NCBI RefSeq assembly: GCF_900109355.1
Contig: NZ_FOBF01000007.1
Coordinates: 186,001-250,000, forward strand
DNA: 64,000 nucleotides
Source: Nonomuraea pusilla
Lineage (GTDB): Bacteria > Actinomycetota > Actinomycetes > Streptosporangiales > Streptosporangiaceae
Direction of reading: 5' to 3'
Below, in pieces: positions 41,738 to 52,958 of this stretch (position 1 is the first letter of the stretch; each line of letters opens with the position of its first letter). A program made the translations under genes and the position numbers. The notes under the pieces were generated by a model. That model was not told the origin of the DNA, searched no databases, and saw only the letters and a program-made list of their open reading frames with translations.

Positions 41738-42747
41738 CGCCGCGGACGGGGGACGGCGGCGTGCCGGACGACCCGGAGATCACGGCGGCGCGGCTGGCGG
41801 CCGTGCGCGAGGCCATGGCCGGGGAGGGGATCGACGCGCTCGTGCTGCGTCCGTCCCCCGACTTCCGTTTCCTCGGCGGCGGCGACGGCCCGTTCCTGGT
41901 CGTCACCGGCGACGGGGCGTCGGAGACCGGCGACCCGGCCGCGCTCGTGCCGCGGGGCGCGCGGCGGGTGGGCGTCGATCCCGAGATGCGGGTCCGTGAG
42001 CTGTTCGCCCTGGCCATCGAGGCCGAGCTGGTGCCCGCCTCGCCGGTGCTCGCGCCGCTGCGGGCGCGCAAGGAGCCGTACGAGCTGGTGGCGATCGAGC
42101 GGGCCGCGCTGGCGGCCGAGGGCGTGCTGCTGCAGGCGCGGGAGCTCGCCTGGTTCGGCGTGACCGAGCGGGCGATGGCGGACCGGCTGCGGATGCTCCT
42201 GCTGGAGTCGGGCTGCGAGGAGGTGCTGTCGGCCCGGGTGGCGGCCGGCGCGCACACGGCGCGGCCCGGCCACCGGCCGGGCGACCGGGTGATCAACCCC
42301 GGGGACGCGGTGCTGGTGTCCGTCTGCGGACGCTGGGACGGCTACTGCGCCGAGGCCGCCCGCGTCTTCGCCGTGGCCGAGCCTCCCGACGACTACGAGG
42401 CGATGTACTGGGTGGTGCTCGCCGCGCGGGACGCCGCGCTCGCCGCGGCCCGTCCTGGCGCGCCCGCGTCGGCCGTCGCCGCGGCCGTGACCGAGGTGAT
42501 CGACGGCAGCGGGTACGGGCGGTTCGCCGCCCCCCGCTCCGGGCGCGGCGTCGGGCTCGGCCCCGAGGAGGGGCCCCGCCTCGACGAGGACGCGCCGCTG
42601 GAGCCCGGCATGACGTTCTGCCTGGAGCCGGCCATCTACGTGCCCGAGCTGTTCGGGGCCAGGGTGGCCGACGTGGTGGCGTGCACCGGCTCCGGCCCCG
42701 TGGCCCTCGCCGCCGGCCCCCACGACCTCCAGATCCTCGACCGCTGA
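41734..42747 (+). CDS. M24-family peptidase-like protein lacking most metal ligands
   Basis: 337 residues from the GTG overlapping the OppF-like stop (a second GTG at 41761 would lose 9 residues). Creatinase-type N-terminal domain, then a pita-bread M24 domain. Compared with the PepP/Xaa-Pro pattern, the ligand Asp in VLIDAG is Ser (VLVSVCG), Asp in ADITR is Glu (AEAAR), His in GHGVG is Arg (GRGVG), and the Glu near the C-terminus is Ala (RVADVV); only FCLEPAIY retains its glutamate. It is therefore unlikely to be a normal dinuclear-metal peptidase. It may bind or hydrolyse a substrate without metals, as creatinase does, or act as a binding protein in peptide salvage. Confidence 0.85.
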   Translation: MTPRTGDGGVPDDPEITAARLAAVREAMAGEGIDALVLRPSPDFRFLGGGDGPFLVVTGDGASETGDPAALVPRGARRVGVDPEMRVRELFALAIEAELVPASPVLAPLRARKEPYELVAIERAALAAEGVLLQARELAWFGVTERAMADRLRMLLLESGCEEVLSARVAAGAHTARPGHRPGDRVINPGDAVLVSVCGRWDGYCAEAARVFAVAEPPDDYEAMYWVVLAARDAALAAARPGAPASAVAAAVTEVIDGSGYGRFAAPRSGRGVGLGPEEGPRLDEDAPLEPGMTFCLEPAIYVPELFGARVADVVACTGSGPVALAAGPHDLQILDR

Positions 42748-42877
42748 CCCGCCCGACCGGAGCGGCCCCGGTGAGCCTGGAGGACGAAATCCGCACGTCC
42801 TCTTGGTGGCGCCGCACGAATCCCCTGGATGCCGTGATGACATAACGTCACTGGTGAGACGGGAAGGGGGCGGCACG

Positions 42878-43642
42878 GTGGTCGCGGTCAGGGAGCTCCA
42901 TGAGCTCGCGGATTTCGGGCGCGTGTGCGCGCTCTTCCAGAGCATCTGGGGCCACGGCCCCGGCGAGGACCCCATCAGCGTCGAGATGATGCGGGCGATG
43001 TCGCACGCGGGCAACTACGTGGCGGGCGCGTTCGAGGGCGACCGGCTGGTCGGCGCGTCCGTGGGCTTCTTCGCCGCGGGCAACGCGCTGCACTCGCACG
43101 TCACCGGCGCGACGGCGGGGCGGGGCGTCGGCCTGGCGCTCAAGCGGCACCAGCGCGACTGGGCGCTGGAGCGCGGGCTCGAACGCATCACCTGGACCTA
43201 CGACCCGCTCGTGCGCCGCAACGCCTACTTCAACCTGGTGAAGCTGGGCGCGCGGCCGACCGAGTACCTGCCGCGCTTCTACGGCGAGATGGCCGACGCC
43301 ATCAACGGCGGCGACGAGTCCGACCGGGTGCTCGCCGTGTGGGAGCTGTCGGCGCCGCACGTCGAGGCGCTGGTGCGCGGCGAGCCGTACGAGCCGCCCG
43401 CCGTGGACGGCTCCGCCGTGGCGCTGGCCGGAGAGGGCGGGCACCCGGCGGTGCGGCCCTCCGACGCGGCCACCGTGCTCGTCGCCGTGCCCGAGGACGT
43501 CGAGCGGCTGCGCCGCGCCGACCCGGGCGCCGCCAAGGCGTGGCGGCTGGCCGTCCGCGAGGTCCTGGGCGGCCTGCTGGAGGCGGGCGGCAGGGTCACG
43601 GGTTTCCATGACAGGGCGTACTACGTAGTGGAGAGAGCGTGA
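42878..43642 (+). CDS. GNAT-family acyltransferase (candidate D-amino acid N-succinyltransferase)
   Basis: 254 residues, GTG after GGAAGGGGG. The GNAT fold spans about residues 5-150; the acyl-CoA motif A is ATAGRGVGLALKRHQRDWALERG, followed by TYDPLVRRNAYFNLVKLG, characteristic of the COG3375-type GNATs. The C-terminal 100 residues are an additional domain. Homologues beside N-succinylamino acid racemase genes are known to succinylate D-amino acids as step 1 of D-to-L conversion. Its stop overlaps the racemase start (GTGA), which makes that role the best inference here. The 130 bases before it contain no other gene. Confidence 0.82.
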   Translation: MVAVRELHELADFGRVCALFQSIWGHGPGEDPISVEMMRAMSHAGNYVAGAFEGDRLVGASVGFFAAGNALHSHVTGATAGRGVGLALKRHQRDWALERGLERITWTYDPLVRRNAYFNLVKLGARPTEYLPRFYGEMADAINGGDESDRVLAVWELSAPHVEALVRGEPYEPPAVDGSAVALAGEGGHPAVRPSDAATVLVAVPEDVERLRRADPGAAKAWRLAVREVLGGLLEAGGRVTGFHDRAYYVVERA

Positions 43643-44739
43643 AGATCACAGGGGTTGAGCTGCGGCGGATCTCGATGCCGCTGGTGGCGCCGTTCCGCAC
43701 CTCGTTCGGCACGGAGACCGTGCGCGACATCCTGCTCGTCAAGGTGGTGACGCCGGAGGCCGAGGGGTGGGGCGAGTGCGTGGCCATGTCGGAGCCGCTC
43801 TACTCCTCCGAGTACGCCGACGGCGCCGCCGACGTCATCCGCCGCTTCCTGCTGCCCGCGCTCCCCGGCACGGTCGACGCGGGAGCCGTGGGGCGGGCGC
43901 TCGAACCCGTCAAGGGCCACCGCATGGCCAAGGCCGCGCTGGAGACCGCCGTGCTGGACGCCCAGCTCAGGGCGTCGGGCGAGTCGTTCGGCGCCTTCCT
44001 CGGCGCGGCCCGCGACCGGGTGCCGTGCGGCGTGTCCGTCGGCATCATGGACTCCATCCCGAGCCTGCTCGACGCCGTGCAGGGCTACCTGGACGAGGGG
44101 TACGTCCGCATCAAGCTGAAGATCGAGCCGGGCTGGGACGTCGAGCCGGTGCGCGCCGTGCGCGAGCGGTTCGGCGACGACGTGCTGCTCCAGGTCGACG
44201 CGAACGCCGCCTACACCCTCGCCGACGCGCCCCGCCTGGCCAAGCTGGACCCCTTCGACCTGCTGCTCATCGAGCAGCCCCTCGCCAACGACGACCTGGT
44301 CCAGCACGCCAGGCTCGCGAGGACGCTGAGGACGCCGGTCTGCCTGGACGAGTCCATCGAGTCGGCCGCGCACGCCGCCGCCGCGATCGAGCTGGGCGCC
44401 TGCTCCATCATCAACATCAAGCCGGGCAGGATCGGCGGCTACCTGGAGGCCCGCCGGGTGCACGACCTGTGCCGGGCGCACGGCGTGGCCGTGTGGTGCG
44501 GCGGCATGCTGGAGACCGGGCTCGGCCGGGCCGCGAACGTGGCGCTCGCCGCGCTGCCCGGGTTCACCCTGCCGGGCGACACCTCCGGGTCGCGCCGCTA
44601 CTACGCGATGGACATCACCGCGCCGTTCGAGCTGCGCGACGGCCACCTGGACGTGCCGTCAGGGCCGGGCCTCGGCGTCGAGCCGATCCCGGAGGCGCTG
44701 GACGAGGTGACGACGTCCACGGAGTGGATCCCGCTGTGA
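43639..44739 (+). CDS. menC: N-acylamino acid racemase / o-succinylbenzoate synthase family enzyme
   Basis: 366 residues of the enolase superfamily, MLE subgroup. It is very close in sequence to the Amycolatopsis N-acylamino acid racemase (my recollection of that sequence matches throughout). Catalytic residues: Lys159-x-Lys161 (IKLKIEPGWD), metal ligands Asp187, Glu212 and Asp237, and base Lys261 (INIKPGRIGG), all offset by two from the Amycolatopsis enzyme. This family catalyses both o-succinylbenzoate synthesis and racemisation of N-succinylamino acids, so the menC symbol is by family only. No menaquinone gene is nearby; a GNAT and a peptide importer are, favouring racemase function. Last gene of the operon; a hairpin follows. 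Confidence 0.92.
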   Translation: MKITGVELRRISMPLVAPFRTSFGTETVRDILLVKVVTPEAEGWGECVAMSEPLYSSEYADGAADVIRRFLLPALPGTVDAGAVGRALEPVKGHRMAKAALETAVLDAQLRASGESFGAFLGAARDRVPCGVSVGIMDSIPSLLDAVQGYLDEGYVRIKLKIEPGWDVEPVRAVRERFGDDVLLQVDANAAYTLADAPRLAKLDPFDLLLIEQPLANDDLVQHARLARTLRTPVCLDESIESAAHAAAAIELGACSIINIKPGRIGGYLEARRVHDLCRAHGVAVWCGGMLETGLGRAANVALAALPGFTLPGDTSGSRRYYAMDITAPFELRDGHLDVPSGPGLGVEPIPEALDEVTTSTEWIPL

Positions 44740-44747
44740 CGCGCTGA

Positions 44748-44794
44748 CCTCGGCGCGGCGGGCGGGAATAACCGGTTGCCCGGCCGCGCTGAGG
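44748..44794 (+). terminator. Candidate terminator of the importer-racemase operon
   Basis: 12-bp stem CCTCGGCGCGGC / GCCGCGCTGAGG with one mismatch and a 23-base loop, starting 8 bases after the racemase stop. Confidence 0.55.
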
Positions 44795-44910
44795 TGCAGC
44801 ACCATGGTCGTCATGTTCCGGTACGCCCACCTCGCGACGCCCGCACTGCCGGGCGCGTCCGGGCGTGCCTGCGACGGCCTGGAGCGCTGACCTCTTCCCG
44901 TGCGTCCACT

Positions 44911-44954
44911 TCGTGACCCGGCGGGGGGAGGTCGACGACCCGCGCGGGTCACGA
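44911..44954 (+). promoter_or_regulatory. Inverted repeat in the EF-Tu 5' region
   Basis: Perfect 10-bp arms TCGTGACCCG (44911-44920) and CGGGTCACGA (44945-44954), ending 28 bases before the ATG of the tuf-like gene. It would form a leader hairpin upstream of the AAGGA ribosome binding site, or an operator. Confidence 0.45.
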
Positions 44955-44982
44955 GCGATCCAGGTCTCACAGGGAAGGAACC

Positions 44983-46149
44983 ATGGCCAAGCAGGCCTAC
45001 GTGCGGAACAAGCCGCACCTCAACATCGGCACGATGGGGCACGTCGACCACGGCAAGACCACGCTGACCGCCGCGATCACGAAGGTGCTCGCCGAGCGGG
45101 GCCAGGCGGCGTACACGCCGTTCGAGCGGATCGACCGCACCCCGGAGGAGGCCTCCAGGGGCATCACGATCAACATCTCGCACGTCGAGTACGAGACCGC
45201 CACCCGCCACTACGCGCACGTGGACATGCCGGGCCACGCCGACTACGTGAAGAACATGATCACGGGTGCGGCGCAGCTCGACGGGGCCATCCTCGTCGTG
45301 TCCGCCCACGACGGGATCATGCCGCAGACCAGGGAGCACGTGCTGCTGGCCCGGCGGGTCGGCGTCGAGCACCTGGTGGTGGCCGTCAACAAGGCCGACG
45401 GCGCCGACCCGGAGCTCGCCGACCTGGTGGAGCTGGAGCTCGCCGAGATGCTGGCCGAGCACGGCTACCGCGACGTGCCGATGGTCCGGGTGTCCGGGCT
45501 GCGGGCGCTGGAGGGCGACCCGGTCTGGACGGCCTCCGTCGAGGCGCTCCTGCGGGCGGTGGACGAGCACGTCCCCGTGCCCGTGCGGTACGTGGACGCG
45601 CCGTTCCTCATGCCGGTGGAGAACGTCCTCACGGTGACCGGGCGCGGCACGGTCGTGACCGGCGCGATCGAGCGCGGCACGGTCAGGGTCGGCGACCCGG
45701 TCGAGGCGGTCGGACTCGGCGACGGCTTCACCGCGGTGGTGACCGGGGTGGAGACGTTCGGCAAGACGATGGAGCGCGGCGAGGCCGGTGACAACGCGGC
45801 CGTGCTGCTGCGCGGCGTCCGGCGCGAGCAGGTGCGGCGCGGCATGGTGCTGGCCGCGCCGGGCAGCCAGCGGGCGCGCAGCTCGTTCACGGCGCGCGTG
45901 TACCTCCTCACGGCGGAGGAGGGCGGCCGGCGCGGGCCGGTGGCGTCGGGGTACCGGCCGCAGTTCTACCTGCGCACCACCGACGTGCCCGGGGAGCTGA
46001 CGCTGGCCGCGCCGGCCCGTCCTGGCGACACCGTCGAGGTGGCGGTGGAGCTGGGCAGGCCGGTCGCGCTGGAGCCGGGGCTCGGCTTCGCCGTCCGCGA
46101 GGGCGGCCTGACGGTCGGAGCCGGAACGATCCTGACGGTGCCCGCCTGA
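44983..46149 (+). CDS. tuf: Divergent, standalone elongation factor Tu
   Basis: 388 residues, ATG behind GGGAAGGAA. GTPase motifs: P-loop GHVDHGKTT, switch [22 protein letters not shown], and G5 as VSGLRAL where SAL is usual. Domains 2 and 3 are complete ([39 protein letters not shown]) but about 9 residues shorter than the normal 397. The gene stands alone, away from rpsL-rpsG-fusA. Several actinomycetes have a second, diverged EF-Tu (tuf3 of Streptomyces) tied to stress or elfamycin tolerance; this fits that class. Delivers aminoacyl-tRNA to the ribosome if active. Confidence 0.95.
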   Translation: MAKQAYVRNKPHLNIGTMGHVDHGKTTLTAAITKVLAERGQAAYTPFERIDRTPEEASRGITINISHVEYETATRHYAHVDMPGHADYVKNMITGAAQLDGAILVVSAHDGIMPQTREHVLLARRVGVEHLVVAVNKADGADPELADLVELELAEMLAEHGYRDVPMVRVSGLRALEGDPVWTASVEALLRAVDEHVPVPVRYVDAPFLMPVENVLTVTGRGTVVTGAIERGTVRVGDPVEAVGLGDGFTAVVTGVETFGKTMERGEAGDNAAVLLRGVRREQVRRGMVLAAPGSQRARSSFTARVYLLTAEEGGRRGPVASGYRPQFYLRTTDVPGELTLAAPARPGDTVEVAVELGRPVALEPGLGFAVREGGLTVGAGTILTVPA

Positions 46150-46166
46150 CGGTGCCCGCCTGACGG
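46132..46166. repeat. 14-bp tandem duplication across the EF-Tu stop
   Basis: CTGACGGTGCCCGC at 46132-46145 and 46146-46159 plus the first seven bases of a third copy to 46166. The first copy encodes the end of the protein; the stop TGA (46147-46149) lies in the second. Confidence 0.85.
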
Positions 46167-46171
46167 CGAGG

Positions 46172-46197
46172 GGCCGGGCGGAGCGTTCCGCCCGGCC
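46172..46197. terminator. Terminator hairpin between EF-Tu and beta-galactosidase genes
   Basis: Perfect 11-bp stem GGCCGGGCGGA / TCCGCCCGGCC with a GCGT loop, 22 bases after the EF-Tu stop and 44 bases before the converging gene's stop, so it may serve both. Confidence 0.85.
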
Positions 46198-46241
46198 TTC
46201 CGGCGTCCGGCCCGGCCGGCCTCGCGGTGGCTTCCCTGCTG

Positions 46242-49277
<3,036 letters not shown>

Positions 49278-50555
49278 TCAGGAGGCGGCGCGGGCGGCGC
49301 CGGCGGGCAGGCTCTCCCGGGCGCCTGACGCCGCCGCGAGATACCCGGCCAGCATGCTCTCGGCGACGGCCGCCACGGCGTCCTCACCGGGGAGGAAGTC
49401 GGGGCTGTGCAGCCCGGCCGCGGTGTCGACGCCGACGAACATCATGAGCGACGGCACCACCGACCCGTAGTAGGCGAAGTCGTCGGCGCCGCACGAGCGC
49501 AGCTCCTCGGTGACGGTGCGGCCGTGCTCGCGCAGCCACGCCCCGGCCCGCCCGGCGAGCGCCGCGTCGTTGTAGAGCACGGGCTCGCCGGGCAGGATCT
49601 CGACCTCGGCGGAGCAGCCGTGCGCCTTGGCGACGTCCGTCGCGACCTGGACGAACCGCTCGCACAGCTCGGAGCGCCACGACCCGGACATGGTGCGCAG
49701 GGTGCCCCTGGCCACGGCCTCGCCGGGGATGGCGTTGGGCGCGGTGCCCGCGCTGACCGTGCCGAACGTCACGACGGTCGGCACCATCGGGTCGGAGACC
49801 CGGCTGACGAGCTGCTGGGCGGCCAGGATGACGTGCGCCATGGTGACGACGGGGTCGGTGGTCAGGTGCGGGTAGGCGGCGTGGCCCTCGGCTCCCCTGA
49901 CGGTCAGGTGGAACTCGTCGGAGGAGGCGTTGACCGGCCCCGGCGTGCAGGACACGGTGCCCTGCCGCAGCACCGGCTGGACGTGCGCCCCGATCACCGC
50001 GGTGACCTGGTGCCGTTCGAGCGCGCCTGAGCGCAGCACGTCCAGGGCGCCCGAGGGGTAGGTCTCCTCGCGCGGCTGGAGCACGGCGAGGAGCGGCGCG
50101 ACCGGGACGCCGGCGGCGTCGAGCCTGGCCACGGCCCTGGCGAGGGCGACCATGGCGGCCATGTGGACGTCGTGGCCGCAGGCGTGCATGGCGCCGTTGG
50201 CCGCCGCCCACGGCACGCCGGTGCGCTCGGCGATCGGCAGGGCGTCCATCTCGCCCCGCACCGCCACGGCCGGGCCGGCGCCGCCGACCCTGACCGCCGC
50301 CCCGGTGCCGGCGAGGTGCTCGGCCCGCCCCACGGGCAGGAGCAGGCGCAGCACCCGCTCCAGGGTCGGCCCCTCCTCCCCCGACAGGTCGGGCAGCGCG
50401 TGCAGCTCGCGCCGCAGCGCCTGCGCGGCGGGCAGCTCCGCGCGCAGGGCGGCGCGCAGCATCGCGCCGACGTCGCCGTCCCCCTGGACCTCCCCGTGCT
50501 CGTCGTGCTCCCCGTGATGCTCGTGCTCGGGCCCGCCGTTGTTCAGCAGGGTCAC
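49278..50555 (-). CDS. M20-family amidohydrolase with His-rich N-terminus
   Basis: 425 residues, GTG overlapping the amidohydrolase stop (GTGA). M20D-type metalloamidase: RRELHALPDLSGEE, RGEMDALPIAERTGVPWAA, CGHDVHMAA (metal ligands), catalytic LQPREETYPSGA, dimerisation domain with TVRGAEGHAAYPH, and a late FVGVDTAAGLHSPDF. Such enzymes hydrolyse N-acyl amino acids, indole conjugates or hippurate-like amides. Residues 10-20 (EHEHHGEHDEH) add a possible metal-binding tail not typical of the family. Last gene of the permease-ligase-amidohydrolase operon. It could also supply the deacylation step of the racemase pathway, but that is only a suggestion. Confidence 0.9.
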   Translation of the reverse strand: MTLLNNGGPEHEHHGEHDEHGEVQGDGDVGAMLRAALRAELPAAQALRRELHALPDLSGEEGPTLERVLRLLLPVGRAEHLAGTGAAVRVGGAGPAVAVRGEMDALPIAERTGVPWAAANGAMHACGHDVHMAAMVALARAVARLDAAGVPVAPLLAVLQPREETYPSGALDVLRSGALERHQVTAVIGAHVQPVLRQGTVSCTPGPVNASSDEFHLTVRGAEGHAAYPHLTTDPVVTMAHVILAAQQLVSRVSDPMVPTVVTFGTVSAGTAPNAIPGEAVARGTLRTMSGSWRSELCERFVQVATDVAKAHGCSAEVEILPGEPVLYNDAALAGRAGAWLREHGRTVTEELRSCGADDFAYYGSVVPSLMMFVGVDTAAGLHSPDFLPGEDAVAAVAESMLAGYLAAASGARESLPAGAARAAS

Positions 50556-51721
50556 GCCTCAACCCCCAGACCGTAGACGCGGCGGGCGTTCTCGGCGCCC
50601 ACCATCTCCGCCACCCGCAGCGCGCGCTCCGCGGGCCACTCCCCCTCGGCGACGAAGCCGCCGAGCACGCGCGACATCGCCCGCCTCCACAGCTCCGCGC
50701 CCAGGTGGTGCAGCTCCGCCGGCCCCCAGGCGTCGGAGGAGAACAAGATCTTCGCGAACGGCGCCAGCTCCAGGCTCTCCGCCACCACCGCCGTGCTGCG
50801 CGCCCCCGTGTAGTTCACGCCCAGGCCCACGTCGAAGTAGACGTTCGGGTACACCTGCGCGAGGAACCCGGCCTGCCGGTGGTACGGGTAGCAGTGCAGC
50901 AGCAGCAGCGGCACGCCGGACGGCTCGGCCAGCTCGATCAGCCCGCGCAGCAGCAGCGGGTCGGAGCGGCGCAGGTCCACGTCGGGGTCGCCGTAGCCGA
51001 TGTGGAACTGCAGCGGCAGGCCGCGCTCGATGCCCGTCCAGATGAGGTGGCGCAGCAGCACCGGGTCGGACACCCGGCCGCCGCCCGCCATCCACCGTCC
51101 CGCGGCCTCGGCGACCTCCTCCTTCGACGGCGGCGCCGGGTCGAAGTCGAGCCCGTAGCGGTAGGCGACGATCGTCTTCAGCCCGCGCGCGGTGCGCGTG
51201 CGCTCCCACAGCGTCTCCGCGAAGCGCCCGGCGAACGCGGCCGCGCCGCAGCCGGACGCCGCCACCTGCTCGGCCACCGACTCCAGCCTGACGACCTCGT
51301 CGGCGGGGACGCCGGTCAGCTCCGCCATGCCGGAAGGCCCGAGGATCTCCTCACCCCGGTAGCCCGTCTCGATCAGGTAGTGGCCGATGCCGGCGGCGCC
51401 GAGCAGCCGCCGGTTGACCTCCTCCGCGCCGAGCCTGGCCCGCCTGGCCAGGTACTCCGCCGGGGAGCAGTGCGGGTCGAGCCCGAGCACGGGCGCGCAG
51501 TGACGCAGGATGGCGTAGCCGACCTGCGACTCGAACTGCGTCATCCACTCCGGCACCGGCCGGTCGGACTCGGTGATCAGCTCCTCGAACTCCCTGCGGG
51601 ACAGGTCGTGCGGGGTGGCGCCGTGGACGTGGTGGTCGACGAGCCGCAGCCGCGCGATGGCGGCGGACAGCTCGGGCACCGGCTCCAGCGGCGGGCCGCC
51701 CGCGAGCGGTTCAGTGGACAT
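50552..51721 (-). CDS. Amidohydrolase family 2 protein (FluG/NodGS N-terminal type)
   Basis: 389 residues, ATG overlapping the GS-like gene's stop by 11 bases. TIM-barrel metal-dependent hydrolase: HxH near the start (VDHHVHGAT, His31 and His33), FHIGYGDPDVDLRRSDP, LLLHCYPYHRQAGFLA, NVYFDVGLGVN, and the late Asp in FSSDAWGPAELHHLGA. This is the domain that is fused in front of a glutamine synthetase domain in fungal FluG and plant NodGS; here it sits next to one. Expected to hydrolyse or decarboxylate an amide or carboxylate. Specific substrate unknown. Confidence 0.88.
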   Translation of the reverse strand: MSTEPLAGGPPLEPVPELSAAIARLRLVDHHVHGATPHDLSRREFEELITESDRPVPEWMTQFESQVGYAILRHCAPVLGLDPHCSPAEYLARRARLGAEEVNRRLLGAAGIGHYLIETGYRGEEILGPSGMAELTGVPADEVVRLESVAEQVAASGCGAAAFAGRFAETLWERTRTARGLKTIVAYRYGLDFDPAPPSKEEVAEAAGRWMAGGGRVSDPVLLRHLIWTGIERGLPLQFHIGYGDPDVDLRRSDPLLLRGLIELAEPSGVPLLLLHCYPYHRQAGFLAQVYPNVYFDVGLGVNYTGARSTAVVAESLELAPFAKILFSSDAWGPAELHHLGAELWRRAMSRVLGGFVAEGEWPAERALRVAEMVGAENARRVYGLGVEA

Positions 51722-52958
51722 CGGCGATCCTCCGGCAGCTCTGGACGTCGTCGAGCCCGTCGAGCGCGGCCAGCTCGGCGCGCTTGACCGACAGGTACGT
51801 GGTCAGGAGATCGGGGGCGAACATGCCGCGTACGACGTCGTCGGCGGCGAGCGCGTCCAGCGCCTCGGCCTGCGACTTGGGCAGCGGAGGCACGCCGGCC
51901 AGCTCGTCGTCGGTGACGGTCTCCGGCCACACGCGCGGCGCCGGGTAGCCGCGCCTGACGCCTTCGAGCCCGGCGCGCAGCAGGACGCCGAGCGCGAGCC
52001 ACGGGTTGGCGGTGGCGTCGGCGGCGCGGTACTCCAGGTTGTGCGTGGCGGGGCCGCCCGGGCAGATGCGCAGCATCGCCTCCCGGTTGCGTTCGGCGAG
52101 GAACACGCCGCCCGCGCTCCACCGGTGCGGGGTGAGACGCAGGAACGACACGGGGCTGGCCGCGGTGACGGCGGTCAGGGCGGCGGCGTGGTGCAGGATG
52201 CCGGCGCTGAACGCGGCGCCCAGCTCCGACAGCCCGCCGGGGCGCGCCGGGTCGTACAGGGCGCCGCCCTCGAACGACAGGTGGATGTGCACGCCGTTCC
52301 CGCTGCCGTCGGGGTGCGGGAGCGGCGCGAAGCTCGCCTTCAGGCCGCGGCGCCTGGCCAGGTCGCGGACCAGCTCGCGCAGCAGCACCGCGCGGTCGGC
52401 GGCCGTCATCGCCCCTGACGGGGCCAGGGTGATCTCGTGCTGGTCGGCGCCGTACTCGGGCAGCCAGGTCTCCGGCTCGAAGCCGTTGGACTCCAGCAGG
52501 TCCACCAGGTCGGAGCCGAACGGCTCGGCCGAGCGGTAGCGGTCGAACGAGAACGGCCCGGTGGCGGGCAGCCCGGCCAGGGTGAACTCGTGCTCGAACG
52601 TGGCGACGGGCGTCACGCCGAGCGCCCGCAGCTCCTCGACGGCCCCGGCGAGGAAGGCGCGCGGGCAGCACTCCCAGGGGCTGCCGTCGGGCAGCGTCTG
52701 GTCCGCCAGGTAGATCCGGGTGCCGGGCATGCCGCCGTCGGCGGGCACGTCCACGCGGGTGACGGGGTCGGGCATGAGCTTGAGGTCGCCGGTCGAGCCG
52801 AACGGGTTGCCGGCGATCGTGCCGAACCCGGTCAGGCCCAGGTCGGCGGGCACCCAGCCGGTGCCGCCGCGCAGCACCGCCCCCTCCCTGGAGGCGGGCA
52901 CGGCCCGCCCCCGCGTCTGCGCGGCCAGGTCACAGGTCGCGACGAAGACGTTGGTCAT
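51711..52958 (-). CDS. Glutamine synthetase-like ligase (GSI / gamma-glutamyl ligase type)
   Basis: 415 residues from ATG 52958, which overlaps the permease stop (ATGA). The catalytic domain has the metal/glutamate residues Glu122 and Glu124 (FEHEFTL), ADQHEITLAPS, GNGVHIHLSF, the ATP/arginine region ERNREAMLRICPGG and NLEYRAADATANPWLALG. It is shorter than housekeeping GlnA (about 470): the N-terminal beta-grasp is reduced and no adenylylation tyrosine is evident. Relatives ligate glutamate to amines or polyamines. With the amidohydrolase next door it forms an unfused FluG/NodGS pair. Amine substrate unknown. Confidence 0.9.
   Translation of the reverse strand: MTNVFVATCDLAAQTRGRAVPASREGAVLRGGTGWVPADLGLTGFGTIAGNPFGSTGDLKLMPDPVTRVDVPADGGMPGTRIYLADQTLPDGSPWECCPRAFLAGAVEELRALGVTPVATFEHEFTLAGLPATGPFSFDRYRSAEPFGSDLVDLLESNGFEPETWLPEYGADQHEITLAPSGAMTAADRAVLLRELVRDLARRRGLKASFAPLPHPDGSGNGVHIHLSFEGGALYDPARPGGLSELGAAFSAGILHHAAALTAVTAASPVSFLRLTPHRWSAGGVFLAERNREAMLRICPGGPATHNLEYRAADATANPWLALGVLLRAGLEGVRRGYPAPRVWPETVTDDELAGVPPLPKSQAEALDALAADDVVRGMFAPDLLTTYLSVKRAELAALDGLDDVQSCRRIADVH

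Noticed and set aside
43639..44739. Menaquinone biosynthesis role for the menC-like gene.
   Set aside because: No other men gene is in the window and the partner genes are a GNAT and a peptide importer; family membership alone cannot decide, so racemase is preferred but not proven.
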